Counted from the stretch's first letter, positions 8,053-16,492 are shown. The stretch is DNA of 36,793 nt from Exilibacterium tricleocarpae (GCF_007004655.1 NZ_ML660119.1:1-36793), one strand, 5' to 3'. Notes: generated from the letters alone by a model not told the origin. Numbers and translations: made by a program.

Positions 8053-8796
8053 CTAAGGCGGCAGATAGCCACCAACGGCCTGCACCGGCGTCAATTCCCC
8101 CACCGGACTTACCCAGGCGGCCAGTCCATAACTACCGCCGGGGTCTCGCTGCGGCAGTGTGCCCGTCCACGCCTCGCCGGCGGGTCGCCGCGACAACCCC
8201 AGCACCGCAAAGTCGTGTGTCAGGCGCCGCCCGCGATTTTCACCGCGCTTTATATCGGTTTTTAAGTCCATGCCCAGGAGTGCGACATACAATTCCAGGG
8301 GACGCGCGGCGACACCATCGGCGCGAGTAAATTGGGCGCGATAACGATTATCGGTTACCGTCACGGCCAACACGCCCACCGGCGCGGGCTCGGCTTGCGG
8401 CAACGGCCGCCGCTGAAACCAACCGCGCCACTCGCGCCCGCCGACCACAAAGCCGGGTGTATAAACACTTTTCACACCGCCGCTGCGCCGGTACCGGCGC
8501 TGGCGTTCACTGAAGCGACTGTCCGCCAGTTGATCGCGCCAGCCCAGGTAATTCCAGTAATCCACATGGAAAGCCACGGGCACTATCTCGGTCCACAGCC
8601 CGGGCGCCCGCCGCAACTGCGACAGCCATTTGTCCGCCGGCGGGCAACTGCTGCAACCCTCCGAGGTGTAAAGCTCGAGTAACTGCACCCGCGCCGCCGG
8701 GCTGGTGAGCACAGTCTGCGCCAGGCTCGATTGTGCCGGCCACAATGTTAGACAAACCGTCAGCCAAGCCGGCAGCCAAAGTAAGTCAATGCGCAT
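8053..8796 (-). CDS. DUF1223 family secreted protein
   Basis: A 247-residue DUF1223 protein. An N-terminal hydrophobic stretch (residues 5-26, ending near SLAQ) is a likely signal peptide, so the protein is probably periplasmic. The mature part starts with a thioredoxin-like fold and has a CxxC motif at C48-C51 (YTSEGCSSCPPAD). The VAFHVDYWNYLGWRDQ block is typical of the family. The CxxC suggests thiol redox activity, but no function is established. The stop codon sits just outside the small palindromic element. The upstream gene phaB is divergent and probably unrelated. Confidence 0.85.
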   Translation of the reverse strand: MRIDLLWLPAWLTVCLTLWPAQSSLAQTVLTSPAARVQLLELYTSEGCSSCPPADKWLSQLRRAPGLWTEIVPVAFHVDYWNYLGWRDQLADSRFSERQRRYRRSGGVKSVYTPGFVVGGREWRGWFQRRPLPQAEPAPVGVLAVTVTDNRYRAQFTRADGVAARPLELYVALLGMDLKTDIKRGENRGRRLTHDFAVLGLSRRPAGEAWTGTLPQRDPGGSYGLAAWVSPVGELTPVQAVGGYLPP

Positions 8797-9439
8797 GATC
8801 TTCGTGTCCTCTGTTTCACCTGCTGGCCATTTTCAAACAGGTGCCTGCCAGTTGTTCTCATATTGCGATGACCGATTGTGCCGCTACTGTCACTGATACG
8901 CGCTTCAGGCACCCCGGGGCGAAAGCAGGCGCCTGCAGCAAGTACCACTAATTACCGTCAGTACAAAACCCGAAATCACTAACCCCTTATCCTACAGTTC
9001 CACAAAGGTTGACTCCTCACAAAACCTTAAACTTTTCATAAAAGCTTAAATGATGCCCGCTATAGTGCACCCAACGTAAAACGCTTACCCTATCGGTGCC
9101 ACGTGTTGCAACTGCGCTACATTCAAAGGCTTGCCAACGCTCTGTTACTGAACACACCACTCACACCTGCACCAATATCAGGCAACAACAAAAAAAGAAA
9201 TCGCAAACTGTGGTCACCGTCACGATTAAGCGCAAATTGCGACGACAGCGCTCCCGCAAAAATTCTGCATTCAGGTTCATTACGACGTCAAAATCCTATT
9301 TCCTGTTTTTGGTGCGCGGGTTTTTCACGCCTCCCGCAAAATAGGCCTCTTTTTTGCGTAGCACTTCCATACGGAGTCAGTGGTGAAGGGTATTAGCGAG
9401 TAACGTATTTTAAATTTCAATTTGTTGGAGGTTGATCTA
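8797..9439. other. Intergenic region between divergent DUF1223 gene and phaB
   Basis: 643 bases. It presumably holds promoters for both genes. TATAGT at 9061 is a possible -10 but has no good -35 partner. Around 9315-9352 a GCGGG...CCCGC inverted pair is followed about ten bases later by TCTTTTTT, a weak terminator-like or attenuator-like arrangement in the phaB leader. Short open frames here have no ribosome-binding sites and odd composition. Confidence 0.5.
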
Positions 9440-10162
9440 ATGGGCAGAGTTGCACTCGTAACGGGCGGCATCCGCGGAATCGGCGAGTCCGTTTCCATAA
9501 AGTTAACAGCAAAAGGCTATAAGGTCGTTGCCAACTACTGTAATAACGACCAGGCCGCACAACAGTTCACTGCGAGAACCGGCATATCGTCATTAAAATT
9601 CGATGTCGCCGACAAGGCCGCCGTCGAGGCCGGGATTGCTTCAGTCGAAGCGGATTTCGGACCCGTGGATATTTTAATTAATAACGCGGGTATTACCCGC
9701 GACAGCACGCTGCACAAGATGTCGCCGGAGCAGTGGAGTGCGGTCATCGACACTAACCTCACGTCCTGCTACAACACCTGCGGCGCCGTTATCGACGGCA
9801 TGCGCGAACGCCGCTTTGGTCGCATCGTCAATATCAGCTCTATCAACGGCCAGGCGGGTCAGTACGGGCAGGTTAACTACGCCGCCGCCAAGGCCGGACT
9901 GATTGGTTTTTCCAAAGCGCTGGCGCTGGAGGGCGCCTCTCGCGGCATCACCGTAAACACCATTGCCCCGGGTTATGTGGATACGGATATGGTCAGGGCC
10001 GTGCCGGCAAACGTGCTGGAGAAAATCATCGCCACCATTCCCGCCGGGCGCCTGGGAACGCCGGACGATATCGCCCGCGCGGTGTTGTTCTTGATCGATG
10101 ACGAGGCCAGTTTTATCACCGGCTCGACCATCTCGGTAAACGGCGGGCAGCATATGTATTGA
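9440..10162 (+). CDS. phaB: Acetoacetyl-CoA reductase PhaB
   Basis: A 240-residue short-chain dehydrogenase that reduces acetoacetyl-CoA to (R)-3-hydroxybutyryl-CoA, usually with NADPH, supplying monomer for polyhydroxybutyrate. The nucleotide-binding loop TGGIRGIG is at residues 8-15. The catalytic residues are S134, Y147 and K151 (YAAAK), and NISSINGQAGQYGQVNY is characteristic of PhaB rather than FabG. GGAGG lies 8 bases before the ATG, which settles the start six codons inside a longer frame. It faces the phasin gene across a shared terminator. No phaA (thiolase) is present in the window. Confidence 0.93.
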   Translation: MGRVALVTGGIRGIGESVSIKLTAKGYKVVANYCNNDQAAQQFTARTGISSLKFDVADKAAVEAGIASVEADFGPVDILINNAGITRDSTLHKMSPEQWSAVIDTNLTSCYNTCGAVIDGMRERRFGRIVNISSINGQAGQYGQVNYAAAKAGLIGFSKALALEGASRGITVNTIAPGYVDTDMVRAVPANVLEKIIATIPAGRLGTPDDIARAVLFLIDDEASFITGSTISVNGGQHMY

Positions 10163-10180
10163 CAGCACACCGCTAGTGAC

Positions 10181-10220
10181 ACAAAAAAGCCCGGCAAATT
10201 GACTTGCCGGGCTTTTTTGT
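10181..10220. terminator. Bidirectional intrinsic terminator between phaB and phasin
   Basis: A perfect 17-bp stem (10181-10197 with 10204-10220) around a 6-base loop. It contains the GC core GCCCGGCAA/TTGCCGGGC and has A6 on the left and T6 on the right, so it can end transcripts from both sides. It lies 19 bases past the phaB stop and serves the convergent phasin gene too. Confidence 0.92.
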
Positions 10221-10261
10221 GCGTTGCAACTTTTTCATAGGTTGCAAACGCTTTAGCGTCG

Positions 10262-10288
10262 CCCCCGGCAGATGTTATCTGCCGGGGG
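10262..10288. terminator. Second strong hairpin just after the phasin gene
   Basis: CCCCCGGCAGAT and ATCTGCCGGGGG form a perfect 12-bp stem with a 3-base loop, 6 bases past the phasin stop codon. No T tract follows on the minus strand, so it may protect the 3' end of the abundant phasin mRNA rather than end transcription itself. Confidence 0.6.
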
Positions 10289-10294
10289 TTGAAA

Positions 10295-10645
10295 CTACTT
10301 GGCGCTTTTGGCCGGAGTGGCAACCGGTTTGACTTCAGTGACAGCGCCCTTCATGACGTCGCCCATTTTCTCCTGCGCTTCGGTCATGACCGAGTACACA
10401 TCCTTGGTAACACTGACCATTTTTTCCTGGACACCTTCCATGTAATTTTTTTGCGCCTGGTAGACGCCGGCAATATCCTTCTGCGCCACCACATCCTTGG
10501 CATAGGTAACGCCGTCGTTCATCACGCCCGTCAACAGTGTGGATTGCTTGTCCACCAGTTGTTCCATCGCCTTGACGTTTAACGCCATGATTTCGCTCAT
10601 CGGCTTGAAAGCACTCTGAGTCTGCTCAACAAACTTCTCAAACAT
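10295..10645 (-). CDS. Phasin family protein
   Basis: A 116-residue phasin, a small amphipathic helical protein that coats polyhydroxyalkanoate granules. The sequence is helix-forming throughout (FEKFVEQTQSAFKPMSEIMA start, repeated acidic/amide heptads), with a short Pro/Ala/Lys tail (VATPAKSAK). It has no signal peptide or membrane segment. GGAG lies about 8 bases before the ATG. A strong TGC-rich palindrome about 95 bases upstream is the expected PhaR site, so synthesis is likely to be derepressed when granules titrate PhaR away. Confidence 0.88.
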   Translation of the reverse strand: MFEKFVEQTQSAFKPMSEIMALNVKAMEQLVDKQSTLLTGVMNDGVTYAKDVVAQKDIAGVYQAQKNYMEGVQEKMVSVTKDVYSVMTEAQEKMGDVMKGAVTEVKPVATPAKSAK

Positions 10646-10672
10646 AGGATCATCTCCATTTCAGGTAAATTA

Positions 10673-10684
10673 TGCTGCGCTGCA
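10673..10684. promoter_or_regulatory. Secondary TGC-rich site in the phasin promoter region
   Basis: TGCTGCGCTGCA lies 28 bases before the phasin start and resembles one side of the perfect palindrome at 10740-10754. It may be a second, weaker PhaR contact. Confidence 0.35.
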
Positions 10685-10739
10685 CAATACGACTGGAGTG
10701 AAGGTTAATACATCTCTTGTGTAGGTTTCAATCTTATTT

Positions 10740-10754
10740 TGCTGCTTTGCAGCA
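10740..10754. promoter_or_regulatory. Probable PhaR operator upstream of phasin
   Basis: TGCTGC-TTT-GCAGCA is a perfect inverted repeat with 6-base arms. Known PhaR sites in other bacteria are TGC/GCA palindromes of this kind. It lies between phaR (upstream, same strand) and the phasin gene, where a repressor of phasin would act. Confidence 0.65.
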
Positions 10755-10794
10755 TAAATATTAGACCAATTTCAGATAAGTATCCGCCAGTTTA

Positions 10795-11244
10795 TTACTC
10801 GGACTTTTCCCCGCCTTTCGGGGCGTCGAGATCGCCCCACTCCCGCCACATTTTCATATTCTTTTCCATAATCTGGTTAAACAGCCCGAGCGGACTGGCG
10901 TCGACCAGGTCCTTCATCATGCCCTGCAACGTATCCTGGCGTTCCAGGAACACGGCCATACTCTGCTCCAGATACTGCCGCATAAAAAGCTGCATATCGG
11001 TGTCGTAGTAGCGGATCAGTTGCTTGAGAACGCTGTTGGTGAGCAGCGACTGCTGGTCGTTGCTCTCCTGCTCACTGATAATCTGCAACAGGATACTCTT
11101 GGTCAGATCGGCACCGGACTTGGAATCGACCACGGTAAACTCGGCGTGGTCGGTTACCAGCTTTTTAATGTAATCCAGGTTAACGTACTGACTGCTCGAC
11201 GTATCATATAGGCGGCGGTTGGGGTATTTCTTGATAAGTACCAC
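10795..11244 (-). CDS. phaR: Polyhydroxyalkanoate synthesis repressor PhaR
   Basis: A 149-residue PhaR. The N-terminal DNA-binding domain (about residues 2-65) opens with the hallmark LIKKYPNRRLYDTSSSQYVNL. A PHB-accumulation domain follows at about 70-115 (LIRYYDTDMQLFMRQYLEQS). PhaR binds both DNA and PHA granules and so links phasin synthesis to polymer content. The start is GTG with a weak GAGAG upstream. It lies 84 bases downstream of phaC on the same strand and upstream of the phasin gene, the usual phaC-phaR-phasin order. Confidence 0.93.
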   Translation of the reverse strand: MVLIKKYPNRRLYDTSSSQYVNLDYIKKLVTDHAEFTVVDSKSGADLTKSILLQIISEQESNDQQSLLTNSVLKQLIRYYDTDMQLFMRQYLEQSMAVFLERQDTLQGMMKDLVDASPLGLFNQIMEKNMKMWREWGDLDAPKGGEKSE

Positions 11245-11328
11245 TCGGGCTCTCGCACGGCTGCTGTCGGGATAGCGCAGTATAACCAGATTAATGTGAA
11301 AGCCGGAGTTATTTGTCGAACCGGCGGC

Positions 11329-13119
11329 TCAAGCCGCAGCGGCGGTTTCCAGGCGCACTTTTACGTAGCGGCCGGGAGCATCCTCCAGGGCCGGAAACCG
11401 CTTTGATCCCACCGGTTTGGCATCCACCAGTGCGCCGCGATATTGCGCCATCCAGTCGAGCCAGTCCAGCCACCAACTCCCCTCGCGCTGCTCGGCATCC
11501 TGTCGCCACTGCTGCGCAGTCTCCGGCAACACCTCGTTGACCCAATGCGGGTACTTACCCCCCGGCGCCGGATTGACCACCCCGGCCACATGGCCGGAAC
11601 CGGCCAGCACAAACCGCACGGGGCCGCGCAAATGCCGGCTGCTGCGATAAGCCGCCGGCCACAACACAATATGATCGGCGGCGGTGGCCAGGCTGTAGGC
11701 AGGCGTGTCAATCAGGCCGAGATCGATGGGCACGCCGGCGACACTGATGCCTCCAGGTTCGATCAGCCTGTTGTTCACATACATATTTTCCAGGTAATAC
11801 AGGTAGGCGTTTTGCGGAATATTGGTGGAATCGCCATTCCAGTAGAGAATGTCGAACGGCACCGAGTCCTTGCCCTTGAGATAATTGTCGACGAAGTAAG
11901 TCCAGAACAGATTGTTCTCGCGCAGCAGACTGAAACTCAATGCCAGTAAACGGCCGTCAAAGTATCCCTTGTTTTCCGTGTACTGCTTGATCAGTGGCAG
12001 CGAATGCTCGGAGATATAGTTGCCGACCTCACCCGGCTCGGAGAAATCAAACAGCGTGGTCAACAGCGTCAGGGCCTGAATCCTGTCATCGCCACGGGCA
12101 CGCAAATACGCCTGGGACACACCCAGCAGCGTGCCGCCCACACAGTAGCCCACGGCATTGACCTGCGGCCGGCCGGTAATTTGCTCCACAGTGTCGAGCG
12201 CCGCCACCACACCTTCAAGCACATAGTCGTCAAAGGTTTTCTGCGCCAGCGTCGCATCCGGGTTGACCCAGGACACCAAAAACACCGTGAACCCCTGATC
12301 CACCAGCCAGCGTATCCAGGATTTTTTCCGATCGAGATCGAGAATGTAATACTTGTTGATAAACGGCGGCACAATCAGCAGTGGTGTCTGGTAAACCTTA
12401 TCGGTGGCAGGCGCATATTGAATAAGCTGCATCAACTCGTTCTCGAAGATGACCTTGCCGGGGGTAACGGCCAGGTCGACGCCGACTTTAAAGGCATCCA
12501 TATCCACCTGATTGATCTTCAGTCCCTCCAGCGGGCTGGATTCCAGGTCTTTGATAAAATTGTCGAGCCCCTTGGCCAGGCTGTCGCCCTTGGTTTCCAA
12601 AATTTCCTTGCAGACTTCCGGGTTGGTCAGGATATAGTTGCTCGGCGACAGGGAGTTGACATACTGGCGGGTAAAAAACTTGATCTGGTCGGCGGTCTTT
12701 TCATCTTCATACTCAATACCGTCAACGACCTGCTGCATAAAATCCGCATTGAGCAGATAGGCTTGTTTGATATAACTAAAAAAAGGGTTTTCGCGCCACT
12801 CGGGCGCACGGAAGCGATTGTCGCCTCGCGGTTCATCGATAACAGACTCAAGGTCACCGCCCATCATTGCCTTTATGGTGCACTGCCACAGATTGAGCTG
12901 TTTCTCCATAAACTGCATCTGCTGCTGCAGCAGGCTGGCGGGTTCCACCTTGGCCCCCTGCGCCAGCAGAGCGATCATGCGCTCGCTGTCGAGCAGGGAA
13001 TTGCTCTCGACCCGCTGGCCGGACAACAGCCTTTGCAGCAGGTCGCCCGCCGCTTCGCCGAATACGCTGGCCACCTTATCCAGGTGCTGCATCAACGCTA
13101 TCTGCTCACTGGAATCCAT
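11329..13119 (-). CDS. phaC: Class I poly(R)-hydroxyalkanoate synthase PhaC
   Basis: A 596-residue class I PHA synthase, close to the 589 residues of the Cupriavidus enzyme. It polymerises (R)-3-hydroxyacyl-CoA into polyester at the granule surface. The alpha/beta-hydrolase triad is visible: C326 in the lipase-like box GYCVGG, D482 in DHIVLW and H510 in GSGHVAG. The usual proline of DHIVPW is leucine here. The N-terminal region (1-200) is the variable domain that includes the FFSYIKQAYLLNADFM block. The ribosome-binding site before the ATG is weak. No phaE or phaA is adjacent, which fits a class I enzyme with separate monomer supply. Confidence 0.95.
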   Translation of the reverse strand: MDSSEQIALMQHLDKVASVFGEAAGDLLQRLLSGQRVESNSLLDSERMIALLAQGAKVEPASLLQQQMQFMEKQLNLWQCTIKAMMGGDLESVIDEPRGDNRFRAPEWRENPFFSYIKQAYLLNADFMQQVVDGIEYEDEKTADQIKFFTRQYVNSLSPSNYILTNPEVCKEILETKGDSLAKGLDNFIKDLESSPLEGLKINQVDMDAFKVGVDLAVTPGKVIFENELMQLIQYAPATDKVYQTPLLIVPPFINKYYILDLDRKKSWIRWLVDQGFTVFLVSWVNPDATLAQKTFDDYVLEGVVAALDTVEQITGRPQVNAVGYCVGGTLLGVSQAYLRARGDDRIQALTLLTTLFDFSEPGEVGNYISEHSLPLIKQYTENKGYFDGRLLALSFSLLRENNLFWTYFVDNYLKGKDSVPFDILYWNGDSTNIPQNAYLYYLENMYVNNRLIEPGGISVAGVPIDLGLIDTPAYSLATAADHIVLWPAAYRSSRHLRGPVRFVLAGSGHVAGVVNPAPGGKYPHWVNEVLPETAQQWRQDAEQREGSWWLDWLDWMAQYRGALVDAKPVGSKRFPALEDAPGRYVKVRLETAAAA

Positions 13120-13391
13120 ATTTACACACCGTCATCAATAATATCGCCTCATTTGCAGGCGGGTCGCCGGCTCCGTGCGACAGCACTCGTCACCAGCGCT
13201 GTGGCAGCGGTAACGGCGCTATTAGCGAGCGCCAACACCCTCTTTGTTTTCGGTACTGCAGGAATCCTGCCAACAACAATCGGTTCCTTACATTGTCAAG
13301 GCACGATTCGCCCGACGATGGTAATAATCCTTTACGGATGGCACGCTAATGCCGCAGTGCGATAGCGGACAACAGTGGGGCGCGCTCCCGG

Positions 13392-13415
13392 CACCTCGCT
13401 TTGCTTCGCGAGGTG
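13392..13415. repeat. Perfect 8-bp hairpin
   Basis: CACCTCGC and GCGAGGTG pair across an 8-base loop, TTTGCTTC. No T tract follows on either strand. Its role is unknown; it could end antisense transcription or be part of the phaC leader. Confidence 0.5.
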
Positions 13416-13745
13416 AATTCATTGGCATCAGGTTGTCCTGCTGTGAGTACCAACCCGGGTGCCCGTTGTTTTAACACGGATAAAGTAACGGCACGCCGTG
13501 ACACAATTGTGAATAACGCAGAAAAACGCACCAAATATGGACACCCTCTAAAAACGATGCGTCATAACGGCTCGCAACCGTAAGCGACGAGTAGGGCCAG
13601 GTGCCGCAGTCGTAAAACGTCGGGGTAAACGGGTATACCGATGTTAACGTAAAGCACAGTGCCAACCCAGATACCGGCGTTAACTTACAGGTCGATATTT
13701 TCTTGCAGACCGGTAGCCGGCGACCGGGCGGTATCGACTGATAAA

Positions 13746-13760
13746 TTGTACGGCGTACAA
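13746..13760. promoter_or_regulatory. Perfect 15-base palindrome, possible operator
   Basis: TTGTACG-G-CGTACAA has 7-base arms around one central base, in a gene-free stretch about 190 bases beyond the XRE gene's stop. The size and symmetry fit a dimeric repressor site. No gene close by clearly depends on it. Confidence 0.35.
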
Positions 13761-13942
13761 ACTACGAGATGCCGGCAATCAACGACGACCACTCACCAGC
13801 GGCGTTTAGATACTCACAACGGACGAGCAGATACGACTGCAGTCAGGCAATACAAAAGCAGCCTAAGCAGCAATGGTGACAGGCGGTCACACGTGTACAA
13901 ACACCGTCAAAAACCGACAGCCGGCTACATCGATAACCCACA

Positions 13943-14206
13943 TTATTCGCCTTCCAGATTTGCCAGTGACTTGAGGTCCTTGGCGTGATCGGTCAGCTCA
14001 AAAAAAGCGGCAGGTGAGATATTTAACGCCCGGGCAATCTTCCATATCGTTGTCAACGTCGGGTTTCTTTCGCCCCGCTCTATTCCACCCATGTAGGTCC
14101 TGTGCACTCCAGCCTGGTCTGCAAAAACTTCTTGGGAGAAGCCTTTTTTCTCCCTCAATTCCCTTACCATCTGGCCAAATTTTAAACAGTCTAGATGCTT
14201 TGGCAT
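13943..14206 (-). CDS. Small XRE-family helix-turn-helix regulator
   Basis: An 87-residue protein that is almost entirely one XRE/Cro-type DNA-binding domain. The helix-turn-helix is at about residues 22-60 (GFSQEVFADQAGVHRTYMGG, then ERGERNPTLTTIWKIARAL), followed by a short acidic tail. AAAGGA just before the ATG settles the start 13 codons inside a longer frame. Size and sequence type resemble controller proteins of restriction-modification systems and small phage repressors, but no restriction, methylase or phage gene is adjacent. The gene and its upstream region are AT-richer than the rest, which suggests transfer. Confidence 0.88.
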   Translation of the reverse strand: MPKHLDCLKFGQMVRELREKKGFSQEVFADQAGVHRTYMGGIERGERNPTLTTIWKIARALNISPAAFFELTDHAKDLKSLANLEGE

Positions 14207-14267
14207 GTTTCCTTTGACTCTCTCTTTATAACCGCTGAGAATCATTTAACGTCCCTCCCCAGTCTAC

Positions 14268-14280
14268 ATACTATAAGTAT
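14268..14280. promoter_or_regulatory. Candidate XRE operator 1
   Basis: ATACT-ATA-AGTAT is a perfect inverted repeat about 60 bases before the XRE start. Its ACT-N3-AGT core is the form of the boxes bound by controller proteins of restriction-modification systems. It overlaps TATAGT on the minus strand, a plausible -10. Confidence 0.45.
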
Positions 14281-14282
14281 CA

Positions 14283-14297
14283 ATTCGATTCTCGAAT
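14283..14297. promoter_or_regulatory. Candidate XRE operator 2
   Basis: ATTCGA-TTC-TCGAAT is a perfect inverted repeat with 6-base arms. Its centre is 16 bases from that of operator 1, which would place two dimers on nearby faces of the helix. Its sequence differs from operator 1, so a shared ligand is not certain. Confidence 0.4.
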
Positions 14298-14868
14298 GTC
14301 AGCCGAAGAAAATTCTTCTTTCGAAAACCGTTTGGCACCCACCTAGACCTTATAAATTAAACGCAGGTACATCGCATTTTACGAAGCAAAGTAATATAAA
14401 AAAAAATATTGCCTCAATTCAGCCGACAATTTAATCGATCATCTGTAAAGCTGCGACCCGCACCCATTATACCGGCAGCAAACGAAAAGCTGTGGCAGCG
14501 CTGCAACTTTTTTAGCGCTGAGGTTTTTATCTGTATACAAACCGCCGGTGCAAAGATTCGCCCGCGCCACAGCTCAAGATAAAAACTGCGGCGGTTTCGG
14601 TTTGCCGTCACCCTGTATTTTATTTTTGGTTAATGCATAAATCCGTTTTATACAAGAGCCCATCACGCCATTTTTTTGTCATATCGTGCCGGCTAAAACG
14701 CACCCCGGCGTCGCGCCCGAAGCTGTGCAGATGTGTGGGAACCCTCCCAGGCCGACAACGGCCCACACCAGCAGGAGTTGACGCGCGCGCACCTCCCTGT
14801 TTTTATTCTAGTCCAGAATTCAAAAGATGCCTGGCGACAACGCCGCGGTGACAGGAAAAACTCAAACC

Positions 14869-15441
14869 ATGATCAAAGGCATTTTGCTGGCGGCGGGACA
14901 GGCGCGCCGCTTCGGCAGTCAAAAGCTGCTCGCCCGCCTGGCCGACGGGGTGCCGGTGGGATTGAAAGCGGCCGCTGCGGTGGCCGGCGCCGTCGATACC
15001 CTGACCATCGTTATCCGCGCCGGAGACGGCGAGGTCAAAAAAATGTATACCGACGCCGGCTTCACCTGCCTCGACAGCGCGGCGGCCAACGCCGGCATGG
15101 GCGCCAGCCTTAGCGCGGGCATTGACGCCAACCGGGACGCGTCGGCCTGGCTTGTGGCCCTGGCGGATATGCCGTTTATTCGCCCCGAGACAACGGCGGC
15201 AGTAGCCGCAGCGCTGCGCCGCGGCCAGCCGATCGCACAACCCCGATGGCAAGGGCGTGCCGGCCATCCGGTCGGTTTTCACAATACCTATCTCGAGGAA
15301 CTGCTGGCACTGAGCGGCGATCGCGGCGCTCGCGAGATCCTGCGCCGGCATCGGCAGTCGATACATTGGGTGGAAGTCGATGATAAAGGCGTACTGATGG
15401 ATGTGGATACCCCCGCCGACCTGCCGGCGGGACTACTCTGA
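14869..15441 (+). CDS. MobA/MocA-like nucleotidyltransferase for molybdenum cofactor
   Basis: A 190-residue NTP-transferase of the MobA/MocA type. The nucleotide-binding signature LLAAGQARRFGSQKLL is at the N-terminus, ALADMPFI in the middle provides a metal-binding aspartate, and GRAGHPVGF is the substrate-loop motif. MocA adds CMP to molybdopterin to form the dinucleotide used by hydroxylases of the xanthine dehydrogenase family. Adjacency to xdhC and a molybdenum hydroxylase supports that role. The ATG at MIKGILLAAG fits the family; AGGA lies rather far upstream (13 bases). Its last 9 bases overlap the end of the convergent xdhC gene. Confidence 0.85.
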   Translation: MIKGILLAAGQARRFGSQKLLARLADGVPVGLKAAAAVAGAVDTLTIVIRAGDGEVKKMYTDAGFTCLDSAAANAGMGASLSAGIDANRDASAWLVALADMPFIRPETTAAVAAALRRGQPIAQPRWQGRAGHPVGFHNTYLEELLALSGDRGAREILRRHRQSIHWVEVDDKGVLMDVDTPADLPAGLL

Positions 15442-16398
15442 ATCAGCGGCGATCAATACCTTACCGTGCCGCAGCGCCACCAGTTCGGCGACAATGGCAA
15501 CGGCAATTTCCGCCGGCGTTTTGCTGCCGATATCCAGACCCACGGGGCCGTGCAGGCGCTGTAACTGTTGGGGGGAAAAACCGAAATGCTCCGCCAGGCG
15601 CTGCCGGCGCTTGCTGTTAGTTCGCACTGAACCCAGCGCCCCGACATAAAACGCCGGCGACTGCAATGCCTCCAGCAGCGCCATATCGTCGAGCCGCGGG
15701 TCGTGAGTGAGGGCCACGATCGCGGTGCGCTCATCGGCATCCATCGCCGTGACAGCATCGTCCGGCATACCGGGCATCCAGCGGGTGTGGCTGAGGTTCC
15801 AGCCGCGGGTGTATTCGGGGCGCGGATCGCACACCGACACCTGGTAACCCAGCGCCTGTGCCATCTCCGCCAAATAGCGTGAGGGCTCTGCGGCGCCGAT
15901 AATCAGCAGTCGCCACACCGGACCGAGCAGCAATTTCAGAAAACCGTTATCGAGCCTGGTCTCATCGCCGCGGCCGGCGGGACCGAGTTCTACGCTGCCG
16001 CTGGACAACGCCAGCGTCCGGCACACCGACTCGCGCCGTTCCAATACCGCCACCACCTGACGCCAGTGCGCCAACTGCGGCGCCATGGGTTCCAGCACCA
16101 GCTCCAGCGTGCCGCCGCAGGGTAAACCGTAGCGCTCGGACTGTTCGGCGGTGCCGCCGTAGCTGACGACCTCGGGCGCCTCCACAGGTGCGGCGGCCAG
16201 CCTGGCCAGCAAATCCTCTTCGATACAGCCGCCGGACACCGAACCGTAAAACTGACCGTCATCGGCAACGGCCAGCATGGCGCCCGGCGGGCGCGGCGAG
16301 GAACCCCAGGTGCGGGTTACCGTTGCCAGGGTTACCCGACACCCCGACTCGAGAGTCTTCAGCGCCTGCTGCAACACCGCCAATTGGGAATAATTCAT
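15433..16398 (-). CDS. xdhC: XdhC/CoxI family maturation factor
   Basis: A 321-residue XdhC-type protein, which in studied cases binds molybdenum cofactor, helps sulfurate it and inserts it into xanthine dehydrogenase-type enzymes. The N-terminal XdhC_CoxI domain covers about residues 10-75 (TWGSSPRPPGAML, SGGCIE). The C-terminal Rossmann-like domain covers about 165-305 (LLIIGAAEPSRYLAEMAQALGY, ALTHDPRLDD, YVGALGS). It is cytoplasmic. It follows the hydroxylase large subunit by 94 bases on the same strand, so it very probably serves that enzyme. The ribosome-binding site is weak. Confidence 0.93.
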   Translation of the reverse strand: MNYSQLAVLQQALKTLESGCRVTLATVTRTWGSSPRPPGAMLAVADDGQFYGSVSGGCIEEDLLARLAAAPVEAPEVVSYGGTAEQSERYGLPCGGTLELVLEPMAPQLAHWRQVVAVLERRESVCRTLALSSGSVELGPAGRGDETRLDNGFLKLLLGPVWRLLIIGAAEPSRYLAEMAQALGYQVSVCDPRPEYTRGWNLSHTRWMPGMPDDAVTAMDADERTAIVALTHDPRLDDMALLEALQSPAFYVGALGSVRTNSKRRQRLAEHFGFSPQQLQRLHGPVGLDIGSKTPAEIAVAIVAELVALRHGKVLIAADSE

Positions 16399-16492
16399 AG
16401 GGGGGTCCGTAAAAATCAGTCAGTGCAAACCGGCCTGCTGCCAGCCGATGCTGCCGCAGGGGATCGAAACAATGCCACAAACATCTGTGTTT

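Larger units (their letters stand above)
13120..13942. other. Long noncoding stretch upstream of phaC
   Basis: 823 bases with no convincing gene. Read leftwards, a perfect TTGACA (complement of 13294-13299) lies about 175 bases before phaC, but its -10 partner is poor. GCAGG-AAT-CCTGC at 13258-13270 is a small palindrome just downstream of it. A hairpin is at 13392-13415 and a symmetric site at 13746-13760. The open frames here have no ribosome-binding sites or family resemblance. Confidence 0.55.
14207..14868. other. AT-rich intergenic region with paired palindromes
   Basis: About 660 bases between the XRE gene and the mocA-like gene. The part nearest the XRE gene (14220-14440) is clearly AT-rich and carries two adjacent palindromes. 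CAGCGCT/AGCGCTG at 14496-14520 is a small inverted pair. I see no further gene. Confidence 0.55.

Noticed and set aside
9103-9396. A 97-codon open frame upstream of phaB
   Set aside because: No ribosome-binding site, mixed composition and no family features; the region is better read as a promoter and leader.
12004-13365. A 453-codon plus-strand open frame antisense to phaC
   Set aside because: phaC has full family motifs and its catalytic triad; the antisense product has no family features and no ribosome-binding site.
13659-13988. A 109-codon frame in the gap next to the XRE gene
   Set aside because: Composition rich in Thr, Arg and Gln without structure, no ribosome-binding site, and it overlaps the end of the XRE gene.
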